Shown here: positions 11,484 to 23,430 of the stretch, piece by piece
Layout: each line of letters begins with the position of its first letter
Numbering within the stretch: the stretch's first letter is position 1
Assembly: GCA_022885665.1 (NCBI GenBank)
Contig: JAGQDJ010000055.1
Coordinates: 310,001-374,000, forward strand
Length of the DNA: 64,000 bases
From: Triops longicaudatus
Taxonomy: Eukaryota > Arthropoda > Branchiopoda > Notostraca > Triopsidae
Reading direction: 5' to 3'
Position numbers and translations under genes: made by a program
The notes under the pieces: generated by a model
What the model was told of the DNA's origin: nothing
What the model saw: only the letters and a program-made list of their open reading frames with translations
Databases searched by the model: none

Positions 11484-12467
11484 AATCAACTATTTATTTT
11501 TCATGACGTTACCTCGATTTCTCATGCAGTGTGTAACGATTCACACTGCTTAAAGTTCTTTACTTAGATTATGGCTGGAATAAGTGCATGTTTATTCAGC
11601 GCTTGTGATGGATGTTAGTAAGCATATTGTGCCGAAAATGATTTTTAAAACAATAACAATGCATATTTTAAGCAACTGGAGACTTTAGTTTTGTTGTTTT
11701 TTGTTTCCTGTAAAATGTTCTTCAACATCTACAGCGCAAATCGCTGGTCTCTGAAAAGTCACTGATAAACATAAAATATAGTAATTTTTATTTTTAAAAA
11801 TATGGTAATTTCATTACCCATTTATATCTTCGTCTAGGAATCTTGACTTTTAAGCAATACAGTAGAATCCCTCTTGTCCGACAGCCATGGGAATGGAATG
11901 CATACCATATAATCTTGAAATACTTATGCAGTAAATTACATTTCCTTTATTGATGTCCTACCTAGACGTACGTCTTTTGAAGTGATACGGTCGGTAAAAA
12001 AAAGTGAAACACTATCGTGACGATTAATTGCCGCAAGGAGACAATATTGAACGGTTCGTCAATTAGTTTGTATGTCATTCGTTTTAGGTGAACAATAGGA
12101 ACATTCCTCGAGGACAACGCGAAGACGGCCCGAATTACTTTGTATATATTTCGGTTGGAATGCCGCTATCTAACCTTGAAGATCTCACGGTAACGGAGTA
12201 TTCCACGAATATTACGTTGGCGTACGCCATAAGTAATAACGTGTTTTTGGATATCTGACAGGCAATGCGTGATTTTTTTTTACCTTGATAAGATAAAAAA
12301 TCTCATAACTTATAAGTCTTTTACCTTATTGTTTATATATAAACTACGATAATTGTCTAATTTTTATTACAAGGCCACATTGTCCTATTTCTCCAGATTA
12401 TAGTACTGTACATTCAGCGTGGATAGTTTCGCAATTTGGAGCATAATCTTTGTCTTTATTTGGGTAC
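11484..12467. other. Spacer after SP1
   Basis: No coding gene is visible. The first ~220 bp (to ~11700) align with the SP2 3' flank near 20790-20935, so the duplication extends past the stop codon. A short stretch near 11871 (cagtagaatccctcttgtcc) resembles one end of a pogo/Tigger-type element without a matching partner. The rest is AT-rich. Confidence 0.5.
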
Positions 12468-13440
12468 ATCAACTTCCTCAATGACTCGAAATCCAACTCG
12501 TTTTGGAGGAGCAGAACATGTAACGAGTCTTCTCCAGTAAAAGTGGCATCTTTGATGAGTGAAAGGAATTGTAAATAAAGGAACTACAATAAAATGTTAC
12601 AATAAAAAGTCAGTGAAACAGAACGCGTGCAACAATCTTATTTACTCTTACCGATCTCATATTTACTGGACTGGCATACATGAACCTGAATTGAATTCAG
12701 TATATTCTTGGAGTTGCTTGACGGTCAATGTTTGAAAGACTATTATTAAGAAGCAGATGGCGAACTGTTCATATATATCGACCGATTAGTGCGTTATAGT
12801 TCAACGCAAAGAGCAGCAGTGAGTAGTTTTCGTGGGGTCGTTATTCTGTAACGCCGTGCCCATCAATGACAAGCTCTCAAAGTGGTATTCCCCTAAATTT
12901 ATACCCCAAGGTCGTGTCTATCTTGATTTTTTGTCGGGGACTTGTTACATCTTATCCAAGGATGTCGTTTGGCCGTTATTCTGAGTTGCTCTCGAGGTAT
13001 TAGGCGCTTTTTCCTCTCTCATTTTTCCTCTTTTTTTTCGGTTATGCTTTAGCTGTTCTCTGTGACTTCGCAACTTCTGAAACTGAAATATTTTTCACTC
13101 CTTTCCTTAGGTTCCCCTTCGAGGACATTTCCATGACCGGAATGGAAACCAGAAGAGTACATTTTATTCTCAAAACCATCCCTAGTTTTAATATTGAAAA
13201 GTAGGTCCCACTCATCGCACGTACCGAAGTTTGATTACCTGTAATTGGTTTTACTTCTGAAGAGCAACGATCTTTTTTTGTTCAAGTCCATAGTGATAGG
13301 TAACTGTTAAGTTAGTTCAAATGAAATGCCACCAAGAGATGGAAAGCTAAAGCAACGCTAGAAGCTATAAGAGAAACGAAAGAAAACGCAAAATTTGAAT
13401 TTCCGCCGTACAGCGAAAAAATTGCTGAATATATCACTGC
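12468..13440 (+). pseudogene. 5'-truncated, decayed copy of the beta-1,3-galactosyltransferase
   Basis: The sequence aligns with 4797-5726 of the intact gene, including the second intron (gtattaggcgctttttcc against gtatggggcacttttttcc), so it arose by DNA duplication, not retroposition. It begins inside the homologue of exon 2, so the transmembrane anchor and promoter were never copied. Numerous indels and stops follow. A clear one is the CGA before the last intron, now TGA (ttattctgagttgctctcgag). The DDD motif region is scrambled while the GSLFCNA / INDK block and its flank remain recognisable. Homology continues into the 3' flank to ~14050. It cannot encode a functional enzyme. Confidence 0.9.
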
Positions 13441-13576
13441 ATTCGTGTAAGGACGCTAACTTCCAAATTTTTGCAATAATTCTGCCTTGCCTGAGTTTAA
13501 CCATACGAAACATGCGATGAGCTAGCCCTTGAGTTGTGAACATTTTTCTTAAAAAACACAAATGGCGAAAAATAGT

Positions 13577-13605
13577 TTTTATTTATTTATTTATTTATTT
13601 TTTGA
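13577..13605. repeat. (TTTA)n microsatellite
   Basis: About six units of ttta/ttat form a short simple repeat after the galactosyltransferase pseudogene. Confidence 0.8.
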
Positions 13606-16507
13606 ATTTATTGTGAAATAGTGTTTTTTATGCAGTCTCCATAAGATTTGTGACTGAGAACGTTAGCCTTCTGGTTTAAGCAGAATGCTGGTCAAACGTG
13701 ACCATAAAGTGTGCAAATACTATACGGACATTCTTGCTTAGTTCCGAATTCTAAACTCAACCTAAAATCTCCTGAATACAATACACGACACCTTTTTGCT
13801 AAAAGGTTTTCAAATGCTTAATAAAAGAGATTGAAAGCTGTTGCTATGCCGGTAAGGTGGGTCAGATTGGGGCGTTAAGGTCAAGGGTCGGTCAACCTGT
13901 TTTTAGGACGTTCACCTGATTCACTACAAGCTGCACTGGACGGGCTTTCCCGAAGGGAGCTATTTGCGGTCGTGTGGTAATTGGGAGGGGACGACCCATG
14001 GCCTCGTTTCCGTTTCTTTCGGCATTTTTTCGCTTCCTGACACTTCGACCTCCCGGGCTAAATGTGTAGCTTTAAAGCAAAGCTGGAGATTACGAGTTTC
14101 TGGATAACATAAGCCGACATTTTTCTTTTCATACTAAACGAAGATGCTGCTGGAAATATGAGATTACGAAGACGAAATTTAGAATGAAGTTTGACTTAAT
14201 GCGTAATAATGTGTAGTGTTTTTCCCCTAAAGGGGGGATGCCAGCTTTTTCGCAACGAGATAAGCAGTCCCCGTTATGAGACCCATATTCTATATTCACG
14301 CTTTGTAAAACAGGGAAGTGGTGTTTGTAGTTTTTTTTTTTTGTATTTTCGGGCCAGGAAGTGTATACATGTCTTGCATTCCAGGACGGGTGAGATGTTG
14401 TACGACATGGCGAAGCTAACATGAAAAGTTTATCGTTCTGTGGCTTATCCCGTTACAGATCCAGGAACTGCCAATCCACGGTGCTGAGTGAATCCTAAAC
14501 GTATTTGAATCTCCCTTAGTAGCAAAACTGACTACTTCAACAGCTTTAAACGGGGAATTTAGACAAGGGGCACGAAGCTTCAGGTATACGCACGCTTTAA
14601 GGTGTAGCTATTCGGAAAAAGCGCTTCATAGGGCGGGAAAAGCTTCTGACTCATCTTTAGCATCCCTCAAGAAATATCTTTTCACTTCCGTAACCATTTC
14701 AGAGCGGCGTCGTTGTTCCTGCATTGGTTGGGTTTTCTTTTTGTAACGAGTAGGCGACATTTACCTATACTGGACTTCCACCTTCCCTGTCAGGGGGGCG
14801 AAGAGAAGGCAGTGAAGCATAATAAGAAGCCAGTATTTTTCCTCTCCTCTCGAGAGCCGCTTTTCTGGTGGTTTTACCTGCCTTGGTAGGATTGGCTTGA
14901 TTTTCACCAGAGTGTTGGGTACGGCCTTCCGCACTTCCCTCCGTCCAACTCGCGCGTTGGCATACCACAGGCATTTCCAACAACCTGTAGCATGTTATAA
15001 CAGCTCAAGAACCAGAGACAGGTAAGCTAAAGGTAGTCGTACGACGACCTCCAAGCCAGGTGGTTCGTCTTTCGGTGAAAAGACTTCTTTACCCTTTCTT
15101 ACATCTCTACGAATTGGGTATTGTGAAGAGTATGGTCTAACATACGGAGTTTTCCTGAGCCCTTGTACACAATCCCTCTCCTGCCACTTTCATCATCGCT
15201 CAAGTTGGTTCAGGGTGTAATTGTTGTAACCCTCCTACGCACGTGCAGAAGTAGCCTTTTTTGTGTGATCAGAAAACCTTGGATCGCATTCCTATCGCCA
15301 AATTTCGCAATTCCTCGGATTCATCTTCTTTTAAGTGTTTTAATTTTTATCGCAAAGGTGACTGAACTCGGACCAGCAACACTTGGCTCTGTCATCCGGT
15401 CACCGAGTTTTAAGTTTGGGCTGTTAAATAGTCTAAACTTGCCATTTCTAATTGAACGGAACTGGAAAACGACAATTTCACAGGTAATTTTGGCTGGAGT
15501 GTCTTATGGGTTTAAGTGAAAGGATTACATAATTGCGTTTTGTACTGTTTGGGGAGATTTAAATAGAATAGCTTTCAAATTATGTATGTATCCTTGTTCT
15601 CGTTAGGAGAAAAAGGATTCCTCTAGAGTATCCTTGCTAAGAGGTCTTTCACGCATGAGGCTTCCGAGAGGGTTTGTTGAACAGGTTTGAAAGCAAATAC
15701 AGACTACAATACGATTATCTCACTGCTTGCATTCTGAAGGCCATGCGTTTTGAAAGCAGCAATGCATTTCCTATTGCGAATTATGCTCATTCAGGCCGAC
15801 AGGGTTATTTAGCCATTGTATTTTGCATACACACACTCTCAAAAAGGACGCGTCCTACATTTCCCCTAAGTTCAGCTAGATACGATTTGGACTCTCGTGA
15901 GTTCATTGAACCGGTCAATTAAGCTCGGAATTTCTTTCAACTCTAGCAAGTAAAAATACTAAAATCTTCCATAAGCTTGAGCAATTGCCCAGCCGAGACA
16001 GACCTTGGAGATGCAACAACACTTTTGAACAGACGCGGTGGACGTCTACTGGAACAAAAACCATCTTCAAGTTCAATACCCGGTCACGCTAAAACAGTGC
16101 TGCGTCGCCCGTAACTTTTAATCTATTATAAAAAGGGACAACCAGCCGTGTTAACAAAAGAATGCGACTAGTTGTCCAGGTTAGGGAATTAAAAGCATAG
16201 ACACGAATAGCACCCAGGTACGCTGGAGATGAAGATACTAGAATGGTTTTCCTACTTGAATGTATGTCAGCGTAGTGCCGTTAGAATCCGGTCCATCTTG
16301 GATTGGCCAGCAGCGATTAGCAGGTTTTTTCTTTCCTTTTCACCGTGGAAGAGCCTTTGCCTTGACCTTCCTTTCTTTTGATACACAAACTGGTTTGTTT
16401 GACTAAATTAACTTAAATGCCTTTCTCTTGTGATTTTTGTCTTCCAGGCGGAAAAGTAGGTAGAAACGAAAAAAGAAAAAAGTCTGAAACGTTTCGTCTT
16501 GTCGACG
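13606..16507. other. Region between galactosyltransferase pseudogene and SP2; no firm gene
   Basis: 13740-14040 and ~15630-15700 are similar to the equivalent flank of the first duplication unit. The interval 14.1-15.6 kb has no obvious counterpart there and is probably an insertion, or a loss from unit one. A 118-residue hydrophobic ORF around 15163-15519 is not recognised and begins without an ATG. A TATA-like sequence lies at 16127 (separate entry). Nothing else is supportable. Confidence 0.45.
16127..16136 (+). promoter_or_regulatory. Candidate TATA box upstream of SP2
   Basis: TATAAAAAGG lies about 370 bp before the SP2 start codon. A polypyrimidine acceptor (gtcttccag|gcgg, near 16448) precedes the coding exon, so transcription could start near 16160 and a 5' UTR intron be removed. 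The promoter of SP3 has a similar TATAAAAGGG. Confidence 0.4.
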
Positions 16508-19500
16508 ATGAGTTCACCCTCAAGGAAGTTTACTGCCACGGCGTTCTGCCTCCTCCTCACGGCCGCTTCTTGGGCATCGCCAGTATTCACCGGCAGTAAT
16601 CATCTCGTTGCTCCAAGTAAGTCCAATTTTATCCACATGACTTGCTTTTACTGCCGCCCAGTTACTCCCGAAAGCAAAAGTGTACTGCTCCGAGTCGAAG
16701 CTGAAACTGTTGCAAATTGACAGTTAATACCAGAACGCCATTAGAATAGGTTTAGAACGACGTGGATGTCGTATCAGTCCGTGAATCCTTCTCATAAAAA
16801 CTCATTCCCTTTCAGCTCTGCCAAGCTTGCTTCTCTACTTTGGGCTTATCAGAATACCTTTTTGCCGACTGTCACGTTTAGCTTAGCTTGGCATTTTCTT
16901 GTGTCGTAAAAAATCTGTTCGCCCTCAAGTCTGGACACTTACGACTATTTTAGACATTGAACCCCAAATCTTCGGATATATAAAGAATTTATGCAGCCCT
17001 ATTGTATACATACGAAAGAGGCACAAAAAATTTAGAATTTCGGATTCCTTGGGCTGGTTTTGAGAACCGGAAGAAAATGGTGCCAAGAACTAGTCCCGTT
17101 AGGTTCTCTCGTGACGTCAGCCGTGTACCGAAAGCCAGGGACGGCCAAACGTGTTCAGCAAGAGGACTTTACTGGCTAGAAAAAGTTACCCTAGAAAAAG
17201 GCGACTGGACACAACACTATGTATAGGTCGACTTTGAGAATACCAGAATGGTTTACTAGAAAGGATTTTCTTCTAGTCCCTTTTTTGTTTCTTTCTCCAG
17301 TTAAATTGAGAATGACGTAAGCAAAATTGACCGTTGGCAGGGGTATTTTGGGTAGGTGCAGGATTGGGAAATAATGTGTTTTTCTTTTTCCGCTTCGTAG
17401 TAAGAGCTTTCTCTTGTGCTTGTCAGAAATGTACGTCGCAGAAAACGGAAAAAGACAGGTCGACCTGGTTTCCTTTTAAGGAATTAAAAAGGGAGTGCAC
17501 CGTAGCGGTAGTGGTGCTTTCGTAGCATGGTGCTGATATGCCCCTATCGTAGCCCATACGGAGGGATGTCCAAGGCCAAAAAAAAGGCGCCCGTTAGGAG
17601 GTTAATGTGGCTACACATTCAAGAAAAAAGTTCCGAGACCTTGCCTTTCTCGTCAACACCCACGCGAATACCTAAAGAACCTCCTAACCCAGATCTATCA
17701 CTAAATTTATGCTAAATCATGGAACCTTGCTACGCGACTGTTTTTCACCGTTAATTACACAACGTTTTTTTTTCTCGTTTGTGCTTGACACGCAGGTTTC
17801 GGACGCAACATACGACAACTGCCATGCTTAGACAAAGTCACCAACCAAAGGGGAGTGTGTATGTTTGCCTGGGATTGCATGAAAGCTAACGGGACGCATC
17901 TTGGAACCTGCATTGACCGATTTTATTTCGGAAGCTGCTGTCAGCTGGCGAACTCGGAGGTCGACGAGCCTGTTAGTACAAGTTCGCCTCACGTGAAACC
18001 TCAGAACCACTTACCAACTGCGCCATCATCTACCAGTGTTCCTCAGACGTCTTCTGGGCCAGGCTTACAGTATGGACCCGTTTTCGGCAATACTGAACTT
18101 GAGCAGCCCAGTATCAATGGACTTGACGTGCCTCATTTGACAACACTACCCGTTGGAACCACTTTATCTTCCTTATTGGGAATCAGCAGTTTGCCACCGG
18201 TGCCAACTGAGTCGTCCACTGGAATACCTTCCTCGACATTGTCCCAAATACCAGAGCTTCCTTCTACCACACATTTACCGTCATCACCGTCGTCGTCAGC
18301 GTCACCAGAAACAAGCGTCGGAAGCACCACAACACTGGGTTCAACCACTACGACCGTACCTTCTTCAGAGTTACCCACGCTTCCCGTCGTGGCCGTAACC
18401 CCGCCAGCCGAGCACGTGTCTGAGACTCCCTCCACTTCACACACGTTTTCTCCTCCGACGTCAGGAACTGCGCCACAAGGTATGCCTACCACAGTTCAAC
18501 CACCTACAGAAGTAACCGAACAAGCAACCAGTAGCGTAGGCCTATTAGGCACAGGGTTACCTTTAACGCAAAGTAGTATCACTGCACAAGTAGTTTCCGT
18601 AACCGCACCTACCGGTTTGACCCCACAAGAAGAGACCACGATTTACATCGAAATTGATACTCTGGCTCCCGAAGTTGCTGCGAGCCCAGAATTGACCACC
18701 GAGTCTCCTCCCGCAGCCCCTGCAAGCAGCGAGTCTTCCGTTGATGCCCTTCCTGATGTTGATCCCGAGGTTACTACGGTAGACGATACCGAAAACCCAC
18801 TTGACCTCGAAGGTATTGCCGCAACGGAATTTTCAACTTCAGTTGACGCCGGTGCCGTAGTACCAGACACGGAGGACACTAGCGTAGAAATTAGTACAGA
18901 ACAACCTCAAGTAGCTCCCGAGGTCCCTGAAGTCCAAACCGTACCCCAAACATCGACATCGGCCATCTCATCATCTACAGAGTCGTCGACTACCGCATCA
19001 ACTTCAACTACGCCTACTTCTACTATTAGCACTACCGAGTTTGCAACTTCAACCCCTTCTACGACCTTCAGCGAAGTGAGCTCGACCACGTTGGGTGAAG
19101 TCAGTTCGACAAGCAGCGCTACGACGGTTAGCGAAGCTGTCTTGACAAGTAGTGAAACTAGCACCGAGGCTGTAGTGAGTTTCCCCGTCACCGACACAAC
19201 CATTAACATCGTTAATAGTAGTACTAGCATCGTGTTTCCCACGGAACCTGTCACTCTTGCACCAGTCCTTCCCGCCTTCCCCGACTACAAAAAAGGTAAC
19301 AGTATTTCGACAAACTTTGAGAATTCTGATTTTGACGGTCGCTTTAACCATGTTCAAGGTTGATGACCTTCGCATGTCCTTGAACTTGACTTGCCAGGTT
19401 GTTAAGCAGGGAGGGTTAAACCACTTTAGTTTATTCCTCTTGTGTTCTTTGACGTGAGAAAAAGCATGAAAGACGTTGCATATTTCGCGAAAAGCTCCTT

Positions 19501-20551
19501 TGTTGAAGTTTTGTGTTGTAACGATTTTGTTTGTGTAGTGTGCGGGCGTCCCGTTTTGCCTAGAGGAAGGATCGTCGGAGGTAGTACGACACAATTTGGC
19601 GAATGGCCTTGGCAGGTAACAAATGTCTCACCATTATTCAATGTTTTACAGAGAGATAGCAAAAACTTCAGGTTTTCCTTTGTGTATCCGCAGATCTCTT
19701 TGCGTCAGTGGCGGTCTTCGACTTTCTTACATAAGTGCGGAGCAGCGCTGTTGAACGAGAACTGGGCTATTACTGCGGCTCACTGCGTTGAAAAGTAAAT
19801 GATAAAAAAATTATTAGCGTGAACTAATTTGTATGCTTAATTAAATAGTGTACAGCCCGAAGATCTCCTGTTACGGCTGGGCGAGTACGATTTAGCCTCA
19901 GAAGACGAAGCTTATCCTTATGTGGAGCGAAAAGTACAAATTGTGGCGTCACATCCTCAATTTGATGCCCGGACATTCGAGTACGATCTAGCCTTGTTGC
20001 GTTTCTACGATCCGGTTCCTTACCAACCGAATATTATTCCCATTTGCATTCCCACGGAAGAAGAATCGAACGAGAATTTCGTCGGCCGCGTGGCCACAGT
20101 CACGGGATGGGGTCGGCTTTATGAAGGTAAACACATTCAGTTTCGGTAATGGAATGCTAAACCAATACTTTCAGACGGGCCTTTACCTTCCAAACTCCAG
20201 CAAGTCAACGTACCTGTGATTAACAATACCGATTGCGAAGGCATGTACCGGAAAGCAGGCTACGTGGAACATATCCCGAGCATTTTCATCTGCGCGGGCT
20301 ACGCAGATGGCAAGAAAGATTCTTGCGAAGTAAATATTTACGTTTTTAACCCTCAAAAGTTCGCAAGGGTAATGTATTGTTTTTGCTTGCAGGGAGACTC
20401 CGGCGGTCCCATGGTTTTGCATAACAAAGATCGCTGGGTGTTAGGCGGAGTCATTTCGTGGGGAATTGGTTGTGCCGAAACAAATCAACCTGGAGTGTAC
20501 ACAAGAATAACAGAATTCCGGGACTGGATTAATCAGATTATAGTTTTTTAA
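16508..20551 (+). CDS. Secreted trypsin-like serine protease with N-terminal cysteine knot and long Ser/Thr-rich stem (SP2)
   Basis: CDS join 16508-16616, 17796-19295, 19539-19615, 19694-19794, 19849-20126, 20175-20329, 20393-20551 gives 792 residues. Signal peptide (LLLTAASWASP), then the six-Cys knot (C47, C58, C64, C75, C84, C85), then a stem of ~440 residues dominated by Ser, Thr, Pro and Val with acidic patches, probably O-glycosylated. The trypsin domain starts at GR547|IVGG. H592, D642 and S743 form a complete triad, and Asp six residues before the serine predicts cleavage after Arg/Lys. Exon lengths from exon 3 on (77, 101, 278, 155, 159) equal those of SP1, so the two are recent tandem paralogues. 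The stem is the most divergent part and is ~80 residues longer than in SP1. The protein is likely secreted and activated by another protease. Its substrate is unknown. Confidence 0.9.
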
Positions 20552-21853
20552 AAGGCAAAAACTTTTTAAAACAAACTCTTTAAATAACTAAAAAATCTTC
20601 AACCCCAGTGATCGAACTTGGGACTGCCCTTGGTTTCGGAAGTGACAGTTTTATTTCTTCGACTTTTGTTTTTATTATCCTTGCAGCCAGTGTGAATAAG
20701 GGGGAGCTGCGTTAAGAATACCTTCCCGTGGTGTCAACTTGGCTTTTGATAAGGTGTAAAGACTCAACCGGCCTCAAATTGTTTATTTAATTTATTGTAG
20801 GAGTAAGTGCAAGTTGTTCCAGCCTTGTGTATAGGTATGAGTGAGACTGTTGTTACTGGTGTGAAAATGATTTTTGACTAATAATAATGTACATTTTAAA
20901 TATCCCGAAGATTTTACATTTTGTTCGGTCAAAAGTATCTTCTTGCTAATGAGGAACTATTAAAGCGTTTTTTTTTTAAAAAAAAAATATGTGGTATTGC
21001 TCTGCCGCTGCCGACGACCAGAGCTGCAACAAATGTGTTTGTTCTTCGCGCTCGTGATACACGAGTGGAGTTGGATTTTTTCGAGTTCGAGCGAAAAGCA
21101 TTGAGCAAGTTAAAAGTCAAGTTCTAAACGACATATGGTGAAAGGAAACAAGCGTCGAAATAATTAAACAAATTTAAAAAAAAAACACGAAAAATAAACG
21201 CAAGATTGAGCATTTAATCTGTTTGACTACTCGACGATGGCCATTGTAACAGAATTTTTGTTTGAAAGCTATTTTCTGTGAAAAACTATATTTACTTTAA
21301 CAAAAGCACAATAGCGAGTAAGAGAGCGCTTACAAAAAAAAAAAGGAAAGCGTGTGGGAACACAGAGCTAAGCCCAGCGCGCTCGAATTTTCAAAATTGT
21401 CTAGTGCAATTATTAATTTAATTTTATTGCGTTTGTAACAGCAAAATTACCATTGTATACTTTCAATAATAGGAAAATTACTACAAATTTCTTTCAAGAT
21501 TGGATAATAAAGGAAAAGAGCACGAGCGCAAATGTCTACAAGCGCGATCTTTGCCCGAGAAAAGATCACAGAGCCGAGTGCCATTGCAAGCTCAATGACA
21601 AACGCAGTAATTTTTTGTGAGATTACACACAGCCAAGGCCGGATTTGCCGTAACGATAACCTAGGTCATGGGCTAGGGCGCAACAGACAGGGGGCGCAAA
21701 AACGAAGAAGTGCCATTTCATAATTTGTAAATATTTCAGTATTATTCAGTACTGTACAAAAGCTTTTCCTTAAGTTACACCTAAATACGTTAAATACGGA
21801 GCGGTACATTTACGATGTGAAAATGTTTTGTACTTTGTATGCCGATGCTGTTT

Positions 21854-21992
21854 AACTGCAATTCGATTAATCAAATTATTTTCGAAATCGGACTTTTTAA
21901 ATCATTTGCAGCTATTCCTTTGCGTTTCCCATCGGAGTACAAAGGATTAAAAAAACTATTACGAAAATAACTCGATTAATCGAATTGCAGTT
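21854..21992. mobile_element. 139-bp MITE-like element with 19-bp perfect terminal inverted repeats
   Basis: The left end AACTGCAATTCGATTAATC (21854-21872) is repeated as its exact reverse complement at 21974-21992. Similarity extends inward about a dozen more bases (aaattattttcg against gagttattttcg). There is no coding capacity. A partial extra half-end lies just right of it (ttttagttcgattatct near 22007). The target duplication is not clear, so the superfamily is not assigned. Confidence 0.8.
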
Positions 21993-22126
21993 CCTAAATG
22001 TTCGAATTTTAGTTCGATTATCTAAACTCCACAGAAAATTTTCTGATTTTAGAAAAGAAAAACAGGTCTTTTACATATGGGCGTAACAGGGCGTTTGCCA
22101 AATTCACCAGTCATACCTACTGGGAA

Positions 22127-22175
22127 TATATAAACTACAAATCCGCCATCTTCCGCAATGCCTCTTACTATTCAC
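22127..22175 (+). promoter_or_regulatory. TATA box and YY1-like motif, possible orphan promoter and first exon
   Basis: TATATAAA at 22127-22134 is followed by CCGCCATCTTCC (22143-22154), the YY1/initiator-type motif common at housekeeping start sites. After it come ATG at 22158 and a good donor (ttcac|gtaagt) at 22176. Splicing to the acceptor at 22613 (tttttattttag) would give a 16-residue frame ending at 22646, with AATAAA at 22645-22650. The ATG is only ~30 bases from the TATA box, leaving almost no leader, so a coding role is doubtful. Confidence 0.25.
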
Positions 22176-23430
22176 GTAAGTTTCTGTATTGAAAAATGTT
22201 GGCTTTGACGGGATGTTTGACTGAAAACGATCATCAGATGTAGTCAATATACATAGCATATACATGTCCGTAAATCAAAATGGCTCAAATAGTCCTCAAG
22301 TGTTCTAAGATGTTCTAAGTCCTTAAGTCTTTAAATGATGTCAAGATTAGTAATCTTCGTAACATGATTTCCTAAGCCATGGACAAGTTAACTTAATATG
22401 TGGCATATACTTTTACTTGAGAATAACTAATATATAAGACGTAAAGGTGTAATCTCTTGTTAATCCGTGTAAGTCTGAGTATTGCATGATTAAATGTTAT
22501 TAAAGTTAATTGCTAAGTAAGTCACTGCCTACCTTATTAATCTTAGTTCGCATGGTTGTGTACGCGAAGAGAATTGTTAACATATCCCTCATACCCTAAT
22601 TTTTTTATTTTAGAATGGTGAGCATTGGCGAAAACGAAATGTCTAATAAAATTTTATGTCAAACCACTCCAAAAAGCAAAACAAAACCAAGAACTACAAA
22701 AACAAAACAAAACAAATTCCCCTCCCCGACCCGAAATCCTGACTGCGGTCAGAATTCAACCGCCGTGTTAGCGTTTCACCTTTGGCTTTTGCAATCCATA
22801 CGAGATTAATTAATGCAACACATACGAGAAAATCAATGCAATGTATACAAGATAACGAAATTATTCCTAACTGATCCTTTTAAAACTTTGGAAACTTAGA
22901 ATTTAATAATCTGCTTTAATAATTGACTAATATGGAAGTATTCACAATCCTCGACTAACATGTAAGAAAAAACGACAAGAATTTTCGAACTTTTACTAAC
23001 TCCTACCCAATTAGGCATTTTGTATGAACTTATTTTAGGGATTTATGGAATTTATGCGCGGAATTTCTTACGATCTTATTAAACTGTGCCTTCCCTTATC
23101 GTGTGTTCATTTTCCATGACTGGAGGAGCGGCACAACTTTTCTGTTAAAATGTTTCGTACAATTTTCACATATAGTTTTAAATCAGAAAAAAATAAAAGT
23201 ATTTGCTGAACCATTTTCATACGTCCCTACGAGATTTCAAGGCTCAGCTTACACGAAACTCGCTTTGCGTGAACATTGAGAACAGATTCCTCGCGTTAAA
23301 CACAACCTCCAATTGGTCCGCTGGCGATAGCAGCGCTGTTACATGCATGTGGCAGCGTTTCGCCTTTTGATTGCTTTCACCGGATTGTGTCAAAATAGAA
23401 GCAAGTGTTTAAACTTATTTTAAGCCAAAA

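Larger units (their letters stand above)
20552..23430. other. Spacer between SP2 and NCBP1
   Basis: The first ~380 bp correspond to the SP1 3' flank. 21854-21992 is a small inverted-repeat element (own entry). Around 21630-21700 the string aggccggatttgcc...gggctagggcgc looks like a worn transposon end. 22127-22650 holds a TATA box, a YY1-like motif and a possible tiny spliced ORF (own entry). Just before NCBP1, around 23310, a CCAAT (cctccaattggtccgc) suggests its promoter. No other coding signal is visible. Confidence 0.5.

Noticed and set aside
15163..15519. Hydrophobic 118-residue frame before SP2
   Set aside because: It has no ATG start, no known domain and no equivalent in duplication unit A.
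18133..19254. Val/Ser-rich minus-strand ORFs opposite the SP2 stem
   Set aside because: They mirror the Ser/Thr/Pro codons of the stem; there is no independent start context or homology.
20600..20660. Possible tRNA or SINE B-box (cagtgatcgaacttggga)
   Set aside because: A proper 5-bp T-stem with a 7-base loop and a full cloverleaf cannot be formed.
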